NCBI GenBank assembly: GCA_015501075.1
Contig: JADNYJ010000004.1
Coordinates: 434,001-498,000 of the forward strand
From: Gymnopilus junonius
Lineage: Eukaryota > Basidiomycota > Agaricomycetes > Agaricales > Galerinaceae
DNA: 64,000 nucleotides
Reading direction: 5' to 3'
Shown piece after piece: positions 50,487-60,278 of the stretch. The stretch's first letter is position 1. Each line of letters starts with the position of its first letter. Under the pieces are notes generated by a model. It did no database searches and was not told the origin of the DNA. It was given only the letters and a program-made list of their open reading frames with translations. The position numbers and the translations under genes are program-made.

Positions 50487-50873
50487 ATGAAGATTTCTGT
50501 CCCAGTTGTTTTTGCGGCCATCTCCTTCATCTCAGGCACCAGAGCCCACTGAGCCACTTGCGACATTTGCTCACTAACGAAACCGACTTGTCCAGCAGGT
50601 GAAGCTCCTTCGGGTGGGCCACGTTGCTGGGGCTGCTGCGTGCCAATTTGCAAGACCATGTGCGCGGACTTATCCGATGGCGTTGCCTTTTCGCCTGTGT
50701 GTCTTCGGCCGGAGATTCTTACTACATCCTCTGTCATAACAGGGTGCTGGACTTGCTGGATTCCGATCTGGGACAGTGAGTGCTCGATCAAGAGGCCTAT
50801 TTGTGTCGATGGTACTGCAATCAGTGGAGGAGATGGATGCTGGAGTTGCTGCCCACCTACTACATCGGATTAA
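50487..50873 (+). pseudogene. CW-x-CC secreted protein, array member 2, premature stop
   Basis: The 129-codon frame starts MKISVPVVFAAISFISGTRA, a good signal peptide. It then meets TGA at codon 22, exactly at the start of the mature protein, where member 3 has Gln. Beyond the stop the frame is open to TAA 50871-50873 and shows three modules: PRCWGCCVPICKTMC, TGCWTCWIPIWDSEC and DGCWSCCP. In the second module two cysteines have become Trp (CC to CW and PIC to PIW), which also suggests relaxed selection. The gene is best treated as dead, unless stop readthrough occurs. Confidence 0.8.
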
Positions 50874-51425
50874 AATTTTGTTCCAAGAAATATGCTGTTT
50901 ACGACAGCGAGGGCGATTGTATTGTTGTTTTCCAAATTTTCGTGATCATCATCAACTAATGAACAATTCTGACGTGGAAACTCCGAAGTAAAAAATGAGG
51001 AACTCGCTCTTCAATGTGGATCTCACCTGTCTTCGTATCGGTGCGACTGAAAGTTGACATAGATCCAGGCATTGGGCGGTCTAAACTGCCGTATACGACC
51101 ATGTGATATAAATAGACCATTCATTTTTAAAACACCCTTGTAGTCCACGGCGAATCCCAAGTGCACGACAGGGCAGAGAGATCGAGATATACCCAAAGGA
51201 GTTACAATATTCTATAAAGCCAGAGAGCCCCGAGCGAATTTTCCTTACAGCATTAGTTTTTGAGTACACTGTGGTGAGTTTCTTACCGGCATCTATACGC
51301 CACTTTATCGTAGTAGTTAGGCTGACTTCTCCGTTGGCAGTTCCTGCAACAAAGCCAACGCACCTCGGTGGGTACATCAAAAAGCTTGCATTTTGAATAG
51401 AATTTTAACTGGAACCCTCAGCAAA
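50874..51425. other. spacer between array members 2 and 3
   Basis: No coding signal. A TATA-like element (TATAAAG, 51213-51219) lies about 210 bp before the ATG of member 3. Confidence 0.5.
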
Positions 51426-51743
51426 ATGAAGTTATTCTTCTCAATCGTCTTGGTAGCGGCCGCCATCATGGCAGGCACTCGAGCACAAATTATTGAATGC
51501 GACGTATGCTTCCTAGAAAAGCCGGACTGCCCAGCCGGTGAAGTCTCTACTGAAGGTGTAAGCGGCTGCTGGGGGTGTTGCCGACCGATATGCAGGACTG
51601 TCTGCATAAACTCCCTCAGTGATATTGCGATTGGCCCTCCCTGCCTCATCATAGAGACCCAACAGCCTTCTCCAGTCAGCGCTCCGCCACCCGAGGTGTG
51701 CTACGAATGTTGCCTGCCATCGGTTGTCGCGGATAGCTCCTAA
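51426..51743 (+). CDS. CW-x-CC secreted cysteine-rich protein, array member 3, 105 aa
   Basis: Intact single-exon gene. Residues 1-20 (MKLFFSIVLVAAAIMAGTRA) form a signal peptide. The mature protein of about 85 residues has 12 cysteines at 25, 28, 35, 48, 51, 52, 56, 60, 73, 92, 95 and 96. The core motif is SGCWGCCRPICRTVC, preceded by CDVCFLEKPDCPAGE. A second, shorter module (VCYECCLP) closes the domain. Twelve cysteines would allow six disulphides. I do not know this family by name. It is not a hydrophobin, CFEM or cerato-platanin. Being secreted, small and multiplied in tandem, it is a candidate apoplastic or surface protein; any role in interaction is inference. Confidence 0.85.
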   Translation: MKLFFSIVLVAAAIMAGTRAQIIECDVCFLEKPDCPAGEVSTEGVSGCWGCCRPICRTVCINSLSDIAIGPPCLIIETQQPSPVSAPPPEVCYECCLPSVVADSS

Positions 51744-51998
51744 ATGCAGAGATGTAGCTCCGTGCCTTAGCTCGTTTTCAATTCGATACATTATTTGAAT
51801 GATTGAGCACCGATGGTCGTTCTGAGGGCTTGGAAATCTGGGAAAGTGGAAAATCGCCAGCTCGCTTTTCACATGAGCACAGGGAGCCAAAGCTTCATTT
51901 CTCTACGCGCGCTCAAAGGGTTAACTCCGCTAAGGGCGACTTGAGATAAGTGCGGTGCTATACGTCAACGGAAAGAGCCAGGATCGTTTATACCACTG

Positions 51999-52006
51999 TT
52001 CCTGTG
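51999..52006. repeat. target-site duplication, left copy
   Basis: TTCCTGTG directly precedes the left inverted repeat. The identical 8 bases follow the right inverted repeat at 53032-53039. Eight bases is the hallmark of hAT transposition. Confidence 0.92.
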
Positions 52007-53031
52007 AGGCCCCCGGACATATAACCAAAATGTCGGATCCAAAAACGGACAGATTTTCGAAAAATCCGGCCGTAGGCCGGAGGCGAAACGGACGGAAAAC
52101 GTAGGTTTTGAGCCGTCAGGCCATGTGCGAGGTCCGGACATGACATTTAGAATCCTGGTAGGCCAGACCTCTAAATGGACAGATGTTCTACCGGTTGGGT
52201 TGTGACAAAGTTCGCTTAATTGATGACCGGTGCGGGTGGTCTGAGCTCGCCTGTTCGAACCCTTGCCACGCATTTCTTTTTGCTTGTTTTAACGGTCTTT
52301 TTAGCACGATTAAAAATAAACATAAATTTGCAATATATCAAAAAATTTATGATTTCCATGCCTACGCACTGAGCACAAGTTGCAAGCCTCCTACTCACTG
52401 GTATAGCGTGATCTTTTACTGTCTCTGGAGAAACACCCATGATGTCAAACAGCGGTATCGCCATTGAACTTTATGACCATCGTCATTTCGTCGAGTCTGA
52501 ATGGATTGGCATTGGCAAACAGTACCCGAAGGATCCACCGGTTTACATCGAAGACGCGAAGAAGCAGGTGCTGGAGATCCCGGACCAGTTCGAGAAGCAT
52601 TTCCAGACTTCAGCTTGCCAGTCTTACAGTTCTTAGCCGCCAATCTTCCCAGTATATCTGGGGAGCTTCTTGCGATAAAGCCTTCAAGATGGTTCAGTCA
52701 GGACGCGCCAACAACAGATGCTATTTGTCTCCTTACCCGAACAATTCCAAATAAGAATTTTCTTCAATTTCTCGACAGCGCCCTTGGTCAAGCTTGGTTT
52801 GATGGCTTAAAATGTTCAGGACATCATGAAATAACGCGGGGAGCCCAAAAAACCGCTTTCTGAGCAAAATTTAGCATTTTTAAGGCCGAATCCGCAGTCC
52901 GGACGAGATTTCACGGGTAAGGCTTAGGCCGGGGTAAAAACGGACGGAAAATCCGAAAATCGGTACGGACAGAAATTCGAAAATTTGGCTATTCTGGGAT
53001 CCGACATTTTGGTTATATGTCCGGGGGCCTT
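52007..53031. mobile_element. 1,025-bp non-autonomous hAT-like DNA transposon
   Basis: Both ends start AGGCCCCCGGACATATAACC and match perfectly as inverted repeats for 34 bp (52007-52040 and 52998-53031). An identical 8-bp duplication TTCCTGTG lies on each side. Subterminal copies of ACGGACGGAAAA-type sequence occur near both ends, as is usual for hAT transposase binding sites. The interior (52170-52860) contains no transposase domain, so the element depends on a transposase from elsewhere. It does contain protein-like sequence in two overlapping frames (PPVYIEDAKKQVLEIPDQFE; then LPVLQFLAANLPSISGELLA and FLQFLDSALGQAWFDG) broken by a frame change, probably a captured host-gene piece. Perfect repeats and duplication indicate a recent insertion. 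Confidence 0.9.
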
Positions 53032-53039
53032 TCCTGTGA
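53032..53039. repeat. target-site duplication, right copy
   Basis: TTCCTGTG, identical to 51999-52006, abutting the right inverted repeat. Confidence 0.92.
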
Positions 53040-53324
53040 CGTCCTTGTTCAAAGCCTCCGCTTGCCTGAGAAGTTACTTGAAGGAGAAATGCTGTATGCA
53101 AACTATAAAAATGCTCGACAGCAGAATTGATTTGACCAGGTCTCATACCCCGTGAAGTTGCGCTGTAAACCGTAAGTAGGAACATCGACAAATCTTGCAG
53201 AGCGACTGACATCTTCTTCGACAGGGTCGGTCAAAACTCTACTTTGAACCCAGGATATAAATATCAATGTGAGCCATCTTTCCCATTTTCGAGGATGCAA
53301 CCGCTTACTGCTCGAATCTGAAGC

Positions 53325-53636
53325 ATGAAGTCAAGTTTTGCAATCCTTCTTGCCGGAGCCTCCCTCTTAGCTGGAGTCAACGCGATTCCTCAAATCCTCC
53401 CAATCTGCGATATTTGCTCTCCGACGAAACCGACCTGCCCCGCAGGCGACGTCCCTTCAGGGGGGCCAGGTTGCTGGGGATGTTGTCGACCAATTTGCAG
53501 GACAATTTACGAAGATCCTTTGAGTGGGATTATCATCGATCAAGGGTGTCTTCCAACAGGGACGTTCAATACTTCGCCAGAGAGCGATCCGCCACTTAGG
53601 GTCTGTTGGCAATGCTGCCTCACATCCACAGATTAA
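53325..53636 (+). CDS. CW-x-CC secreted cysteine-rich protein, array member 4, 103 aa
   Basis: Intact single-exon gene with signal peptide MKSSFAILLAGASLLAGVNA. The mature part carries CDICSPTKPTCPAGD, GGPGCWGCCRPICRT and the terminal module VCWQCCLTSTD. It has 11 cysteines (28, 31, 38, 50, 53, 54, 58, 75, 94, 97, 98). The twelfth, present in member 3 after PICRTV, is Tyr here, which leaves an odd number. A TATA element (TATAAATA, 53256-53263) lies about 70 bp upstream of the ATG. The hAT insertion ends 285 bp upstream of the start, so it may influence expression. Function unknown; secretion is well supported by the signal sequence. Confidence 0.85.
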   Translation: MKSSFAILLAGASLLAGVNAIPQILPICDICSPTKPTCPAGDVPSGGPGCWGCCRPICRTIYEDPLSGIIIDQGCLPTGTFNTSPESDPPLRVCWQCCLTSTD

Positions 53637-56208
53637 TGAGAATAGAAAAGAAAGCAGAAAAATTCGGCGCCAGGTTGCGTTTGATGCCGAATGTATGTGA
53701 TGGGTGTCATTGACCTGTGTGAATCAATGTCAGCGTGATGAAGTGCAAATCCGGAAGCTTCGCCTATGTATGTGGATATTCGCTTGGCCAGAAAGGCGGG
53801 GACTGTCTTTACTTATGTGGGTACGAACCTTCCGTGGCCCAGTGTGCGACCATGGGTTGAAATGTACGGATCGAAAGTGGCGAAAGGAAAAGAATATGAG
53901 CAACTTCCCAAGTTCAAGGTGCATGAGTCGAATTTAAAAAATTCAAGGATGGCAGGACAGGTAGAAATGTTTCATGGCTTTAACAAACCATCAGATAGCA
54001 TGAATACCGAGCAGACCCCTAGAAGCTGCTATTGCACCAGTACTTGACAATGTCGATTGAAGCAGAAACTTGCAGAATCATCCCCGGCGCGCCGACGCGA
54101 ACCGTGACAGCTGAGTTTGAAATTGGCATGATCCCGAGTCCCTAAAGTGCTCACGCGCTGACGTCTCACCATGGCCAGAGACTCGATTCTGTTTTGTCCA
54201 AATTCATTCCTTTTCGGAATCAAGGATAGTCATAGATCCCAAAATGCACAATGAAAATGACATTGATTATCTAGCAGAGGCGCCGAAGCGACTCCAAGGC
54301 GATCCATTCAAAGATCTCATCTGCGAGAGGTAAAGGGTCATGCACTGTCAACCTCAAAGGTGTTCCACAGTCTTACGGAAAATACCTTGAACAAAGAGAC
54401 AAAAATCAAGATAGCACGCGAAATTTACGTTCATACTGATCCACCTTGACCATGAGCTATCAAACGCTTTGACGAGAATGGTTAACTATTGGTTCGATGA
54501 TTTTTTCTTACCAAGTATGTTGATTCTATTCTTCTTACATATTCTGTGGGCTCATCCTGGTCACTTAACAGTTCTCGCACGGACTGAAAACGTTCATCTT
54601 CAACTTACGATCTTGAAAACCCGAGTATTGACAGATACCTCGAGCTGACATTTGAAGATTCTGCTGGTTTGATTGACAGAGCCAGCCGAGAAGCACTAGC
54701 CTTTCCAGTGAGCACTATCACTTGTATTCCCTGCTTCAAATGATAATTGCTCCGTGAACAAGGTGCATCGCAGAGAAGGTGACCTCTGTTGCATGAGCGG
54801 GGCCATTGAGATTGAAAGTGACCTTTTTAAACGCCGATCGACGCAAAAGGACCCCCTAAGCTTCACGCACTGCCCTCCGACCTATCAATGCACATCCTCC
54901 CTTATTTATTTGCCGGCCCAAACGAACAGGACCTTCTGAGGACATGGGTGTCTGAAGATATACGAAAATGGATTGGAAACTATTTCCATGGCCCAGAGAG
55001 TGCAATGCTGGTATCCCCTTCCTATTTTTCCCATTTCAATCACTTCCGATGCTGCTTAGAAGAGGTGAAGTCGATTATTTCTTATAACCTACCTGATGGT
55101 GACATTCTACCAGCAGGTTGGGGCACATCCCTCCGAGTTGTAGCAATTGTATCCAGCACGACTGCTTTGAGGTTATCTCATTTACCGATGAATCAAATTC
55201 AGGCATTCCGCTTCCCTCTCCGGAAGCTCTCGCCGTACACTCATCAATAACCAAGGCCATCCGAGACTCGGGTGTTATGACCTTCTTCCAAAAGGTTATG
55301 ATGACTTTCGATTGCTTTGCGCTTGTGACTTGTCGAAGCAGCCTACAATGCAGTAGAACTTCTAGAAATCTACGGCCGCCTTTTGCCAACAACGGGAATG
55401 ACGCAGACCAAATCAAAAGAGAATTTTTTAGTGACGAGATGTAGAATTTTTGTCTCCTCTTCTCTTCAAGTTCATGTATTGTGACATGCTCCGGTGAGAT
55501 ACCTGGAGGTACAAATGCATTGGTAATTGCTGTATTACAATGAATGTATTTAATTAAAAACTCGAATTCCAGTGATTGATATCCTTGTTGAGTAACTACG
55601 ATGCTGGTGGACGCTTACTGTTTTCTGAGCTTCGTGTGGTAGTTGGGTTGTGTTGTAGGAAATATGTGCTTCAGAGGACATACTACACTGCGGCTGAGAT
55701 ATAAGCTGAGATGCCGATAACTTTACGCAGGTTCACGCTCTGGACGTCTTTGGACCTACCAAGTGGGAACAAGTAGACATTTCTGATTTCAGAGGTGGTT
55801 CGGGTCGTAAAAGCCGTTCTGGGCTCTTGCATCCAATGGGGCCATAAACGCTAGATATACCCAAAGGGAAATGGGGGGCGGGCTAGGCCGCTGAGAGTGT
55901 TGCGCAATATTGGCTACATGATTTGCTGCGCCGCCCTTGGAAACGTTCCCAACTTCCGGCGTCACTATTGACGGGTTATGGCCATGCGGTATGACCCCGA
56001 CGACTTCAGTTCAGATTGAGTATTGAACAAGGTTGAAGGGTAAGAAGGGATTCATGTTTCGTCTCTTTACATTGTTTCCTAAAAGCAATTGAGGTCGAAA
56101 TGGCAAGGAGTGAGTGGAACTCGAGAACATGAACGGACCTTCCTTACAGTCATATCATACCAAATGGTCGACGGCGGTAAAGACTGAACCCCGCCCAAGA
56201 GTTGATAG
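53637..56208. other. gene-poor region with a decayed coding relic
   Basis: No intact gene. Between about 54840 and 55443, pieces that read like protein occur in different frames: LHALPSDLSMHILPYLFAGP, then CFEVISFTDESNSGIPLP and EALAVHSSITKAIRDSG. The last piece resembles the tail of fungal HNH-nuclease-domain proteins, but I am not sure. The frames cannot be joined by evident introns, so this is probably a pseudogene of unknown identity. Confidence 0.4.
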
Positions 56209-56923
56209 CTACATGTACACTCGCTGGACATATCTCACGACGCGACGCTCCCTTGCTATAACGTTATTGACCACAATCGTCCTCCAAGGCGTCGAGACGG
56301 CTGCTCTGTAGGGCCCAGTAGCAAATGAAAGATCATTCTCCCAAGCATGTATGGCTAAATACTTCGGCAACTCTGTATCTTGACTGCTGGCGACAAAGCG
56401 GTATCGTTTCGAATATATCCATCCCGGAGCTTGGCTGAGCATTGGGATGTGCTCTTGGGAATACCAATCGTTGAAGTCCGGCTCTCGTTCATGAGTGGGC
56501 GACATTCCATTCAATACAAGGATGTGGGACGATGCCAGGGAAGGTTCCAAAGAGGTCGGGCTGAACTCTTGGGGAAGAGGGAGCTGTTGATACAGACACC
56601 AAGTGGTGGGTGTCAGAAATCGAAGGCTCCTAAGCTTCGTCTCCTGCGACGAAATCTCTTCAGATTCAACATCAGTCGAGTAGAACAGAAGGCCCTCTTC
56701 GTCTGATTCGTAGAGCAAGGTCGAGTAATCTGCAGAACGACATCTCACGCTCGTTTGAAGGTGGTTTAGGATGCTAACTTATGTAGATGAAAAAAGAGTG
56801 CAAATTAGAGATCCTATTTTACTGTGTGTCAGAATAACACTCACCGGCCCATTCGGGAAATCCTTCCTTTCTGCGAAGGGTCATGGAGAAAATGACGAGA
56901 ATCGAACCCCGAGGCAGTGTCAT
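56209..56923 (-). CDS. EthD-like dimeric alpha/beta-barrel protein, 215 aa
   Basis: Two exons, 56923-56845 and 56777-56209, join in frame (G|GTGAGT ... ATAAG|TT) to give 648 nt. The N-terminus reads MTLPRGSILVIFSMTLRRKE. The second half shows the conserved block EREPDFNDWYSQEHIPMLSQ. It is followed by APGWIYSKRYRFV, LPKYLAIHAWE and STPWRTIVVNNVIARERRV. Small fungal proteins of this type belong to the dimeric alpha/beta-barrel (EthD-like) superfamily, some linked to secondary metabolism or stress; no catalytic function can be assigned. The Glu-His pair in QEHIP is the usual active-site motif. The gene looks intact and ends 351 bp downstream of the next minus-strand gene. Confidence 0.75.
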
Positions 56924-57273
56924 CACTATGAAGGGAACTGGGACAGTTGATAAAGCAAACCTAAGAGGGAGTTGATGATGAATGCATCCGAGGGGCCATC
57001 GTGGTTATAATAGAAGTCGAAGTTGTTTGATCATCTGGTGAACGGAACAAACAGAACTCTAATTGCTGTTTAATGTAGTTTATTTAAATGTCCCAATAAT
57101 TTTTACTCTACATGTATCGAGATAGTAGTGTAAATTAATGACAAGACAAAATGTCACTTTAGATAATAAAACTGCCTCTATATATAGAGGTCCAGATGAG
57201 GGTAAGTCCAAGGGGAGAACCTAGAGTATTCTAAAGGTTATCTTAGCAGACAGGAAGGTAATCCCGGAAACGG
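56924..57273. other. intergenic region
   Basis: 350 bp of AT-rich sequence with no recognisable element. It must contain the promoter of the EthD-like gene. Confidence 0.5.
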
Positions 57274-58955
57274 TCAAAAATCTTTCTTTCCTGTTTCGTC
57301 TATGACAGAGCTAGAAAATCCAAATCGCCCTGTCTCTTCGAGGCGTCGAATAAGTTCATCGCCAAACGCTGCCATAGGCGTCAAAATGCCGCCTTTATGG
57401 GCTAGAGGTGTGAGTGCGTGAAGGTTATCTTTCTCCTCGTTTTGTATTTTCGCCGATTCCGAGGCGGGTGGAAGAATGAAGCATAAAGCAGATTCCGAGA
57501 TCAAGACTATTTGAAAAGACTCAGTAATCGAACTTTCAGAAGCTGGAGTTGAGTCGACTCACTGGCTGTGAGAAGGTAGCCTGGATCGCCACTCCCTTTA
57601 AATACGCTTTTCACTGTTAAAGGCGGGGAGGATGCTGATTTCGAGATATTTGTCACGTTAAAGAATCCTTTTTGCATTTCCCTTCGTGAAATGCGATCAA
57701 TACGAGTATAATGCAGACGGTAAGTATTCCGGGGGCTCACTCATCAGAAGGGCCCTCTCCTGGCTGGGGCAGTAATCTCTTGATGATATTACGGATCTGG
57801 AAAAGGTATCAGTTGGAGATGACACCGTTGTTCAACCAACACCAAGCTCACAGGTCTTATCAGCATCAGTCCGAAGCCGAAGACAATAGCTGCGGTCAAT
57901 GTAAAGGCGGAAAGTGTACCAGAGGTCGCCATGAATTCTTCATAGTGAAATTTAGGTCCGTACCGAGCTACTCGTGCTTCTTTGCTCGTGTCTTCGTATT
58001 AATGGATTCTATTTGTAAGTCAAGAAGAAAGGCAAATATGAATCAACGCACCTTCTCTAGTCTGCAGTTCGAGCAGACCAAATGTCCGTCTAACTAATTG
58101 CGCGTTGGTAGGTGCCATAAAAAAGAGGCCTCCTTTGATGGTCTCGCCACCTGGAACAGGCAGACTATATACAAAACGAGGACGAGAGCCACACAGTCCT
58201 ATAAAAGGACTTAAGACATATGGAAGTCTGCTTTCAACAGCTTCTTTATGAGGAGTATCTTCAATGGCTGCCAAGAAGGATGCTACTGTCCCACCAGAGA
58301 ATCCTCCTCGCAGCCGGAATACATTCGTCGATTCCCCGAGTGCTAGGAAGTCGCCATCGGGTGACGTCCCGGCAGATTTCAGCGTCTTGTTGGAGAGGTA
58401 AACAGTAAGATCCGAAGGAATAGAGTCAAAGCCGCATGAAGGTACGATGACAGCCCCAGTTTTTGTAGCTAAATAATCAAATCTGTTTCACGGTCCACAT
58501 CGGTTCAGTTTTGAAACACCAAGCTGCCTGAAAACGCACTCTAATATTATTTTTCGTATCCATGCAGGCTCTCCAGTCAGATCCACGTATTTTACGCCAT
58601 TTCGTGCGCAGGCCCTAGATTGTAAAAGTATTAACAGCGAGTTGATATAACAAAGGACGACGCACCTCACAACTGGCGTCCCCCAGTGCCAGTATGGACC
58701 TACTACGTTAATTACAACGCGTGTACTCTTTACAGCAGCCTCAATCTCCTCGTCCTTTGTAACATCGACCTGGACGAGCTTCACTGAACTTGGTAGAGTG
58801 TGGTCCTGGACCAGCTTCTGCAGCTTCTGCAATGAACGGGCGCCAACGGCTAGGGTGAAATGAGACCGCTGAGGATGTGTAGACAGATATCGAGTAATGA
58901 GACCTCCAGTGAATCCTGTCGCGCCCAGGATGAGAATGTCAGTCTTGTCGGGCAT
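57274..58955 (-). CDS. saccharopine dehydrogenase-like oxidoreductase, 447 aa
   Basis: Seven exons (58955-58666, 58614-58540, 58482-58052, 57991-57852, 57796-57741, 57681-57563, 57506-57274) total 1,344 nt. The nucleotide-binding motif DILILGATGFTGGLITRYLS (residues 6-25) opens the protein. Conserved blocks VINVVGPYWHWGTPVVR, GVKYVDLTGEPAWIRK, IVPSCGFDSIPSDL and LTPMAAFGDELIRRLEETGR follow. A hydrophobic segment (FTLTAAIVFGFGLMLI) near residue 325 suggests a membrane-associated member. These proteins are called saccharopine dehydrogenase-like (SCCPDH) or trans-acting enoyl reductase-like. They are linked to lipid droplets or polyketide metabolism, and true lysine-pathway activity is unlikely. 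All junctions are in frame and the gene looks intact. Confidence 0.9.
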
Positions 58956-59345
58956 ATCAAAGTGCGAGAGTTCAGAGGGTTGAGAGGAAAACCGGGCGGC
59001 ATCATGACGAAATCTATTTTCGGCAGCATCCGAGGCACTGATAGCCGGTACGGCGGAATCACTGCGCCGATGACTGGCACGGTCTTCGTACGTAAATCAC
59101 ATGGAAATGACCATGACTGCCACAAAGCAAGCCATATATATGTACGTATCCCATTGTTCTCCTACATTTGAGGCAGGGATATGTCTGCGCATTACAGCTT
59201 CGTAATGCTGAAGCACATGTGACTAAAGTAAGACGGTTGCAAGGATTCAGGAATAATTTTATTTTTAGTTACTTTGTCCATGTTTACTCTGGTGGGTCCC
59301 GCTCACCTCAGAGCGCCCCCTATTTATCGAATATTTACAACAGCT
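58956..59345. promoter_or_regulatory. divergent upstream region
   Basis: 390 bp between the start of the minus-strand reductase and the plus-strand gene at 59346 (or 59280 if its upstream in-frame ATG is used). Both promoters lie here; no specific site identified. Confidence 0.45.
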
Positions 59346-60146
59346 ATGAACCAAGAATGCTTGAAAGGTCTGAATCCGCAGAATATACCACCTTTCCCTT
59401 GCACCGTACCTGATGACGACGAGAATATATTAAGCTCGCTACCTGCACCATTAAGCTCACCTACTCGCAACGTTAACTACGCCCAACTTCGCGCATCCGC
59501 AGAAGCACTTCTGCTACTCAACAACGCCCACTCGATTTCTAGCTCAAGCGCTGAAAAAGAAAACGTCGATCCTGTCGTCACTTTTCCCCTTGTTCCAATT
59601 TCCGCACCGAGACCGTTATCTTATGCCGTTAGCGGAAAGACAGCATTTAGGACCATCCTATCTCTGGGAGAAGGTCAGTAATTCGTTACATGGCACTTAA
59701 TAATCAAGACTTAAGTCGCCTTCCAAGAGGATGGCACAGATGATACTATTTCAGGAAAGATAACTGAAGATTATTCAGGCAGTCCGAGTCGCCCCCAAGT
59801 CCTTCAGGAAGTCTATAACATTCCTACCTCTGTCCAGGATGTCGTCCTCCGTAAACCTTGCAGTCATCAAGTCCCCGTAAAAGAACAGAATCAGATAAGG
59901 ATAGGAACAGAAGAGCCCAAACCCACTATGATCATACGCCCTATAACACCGTCGACGCTCATGGCGCTGACTGAGCCCTGCCTCATGGCTTGGTGTCATA
60001 AGATAGACGAGGAAGACCAGTCGCCGATACTACTCGCTGCGAACCTTGATAGCCTTCAAGCCGTCCATGATATCGCAGGCCTCTCAAAAACGACCATGAT
60101 CTATGACTATCCCATTGCTGCAGCTCAAAATTCGTGGGGTTATTAG
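59346..60146 (+). CDS. hypothetical protein, 252 aa
   Basis: Exons 59346-59673 and 59716-60146 join in frame across a 42-nt GTCAGT...CTTAAG intron. The protein begins MNQECLKGLNPQNIPPFPCT. An in-frame ATG at 59280 would add 22 residues. It contains a short helical segment (NVNYAQLRASAEALLLLNNA, about 45-65), Ser-rich stretches, and an ordered-looking C-terminus (TEPCLMAWCHKIDEEDQSPI ... NSWGY). No domain recognised and no signal peptide. The intron and continuous frame support expression; the role is unknown. Confidence 0.6.
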
Positions 60147-60278
60147 GATCGTCATCTTTGCGCAGGTTATCAAAGAGTGGATATATGCGCATTTTCCGTT
60201 CTCGCAGAAAGAGCCAAAATTATAGTTATCCGTTGTCATAAGACTTGTATTTCATCTGAAGTCGTAGAAAACCCAAGA

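Noticed and set aside
56895..56925. Possible second tRNA T-arm (GGGGTTCGATTCTCG on the minus strand)
   Set aside because: The flanking stems do not pair and it lies within exon 1 of the EthD-like gene.
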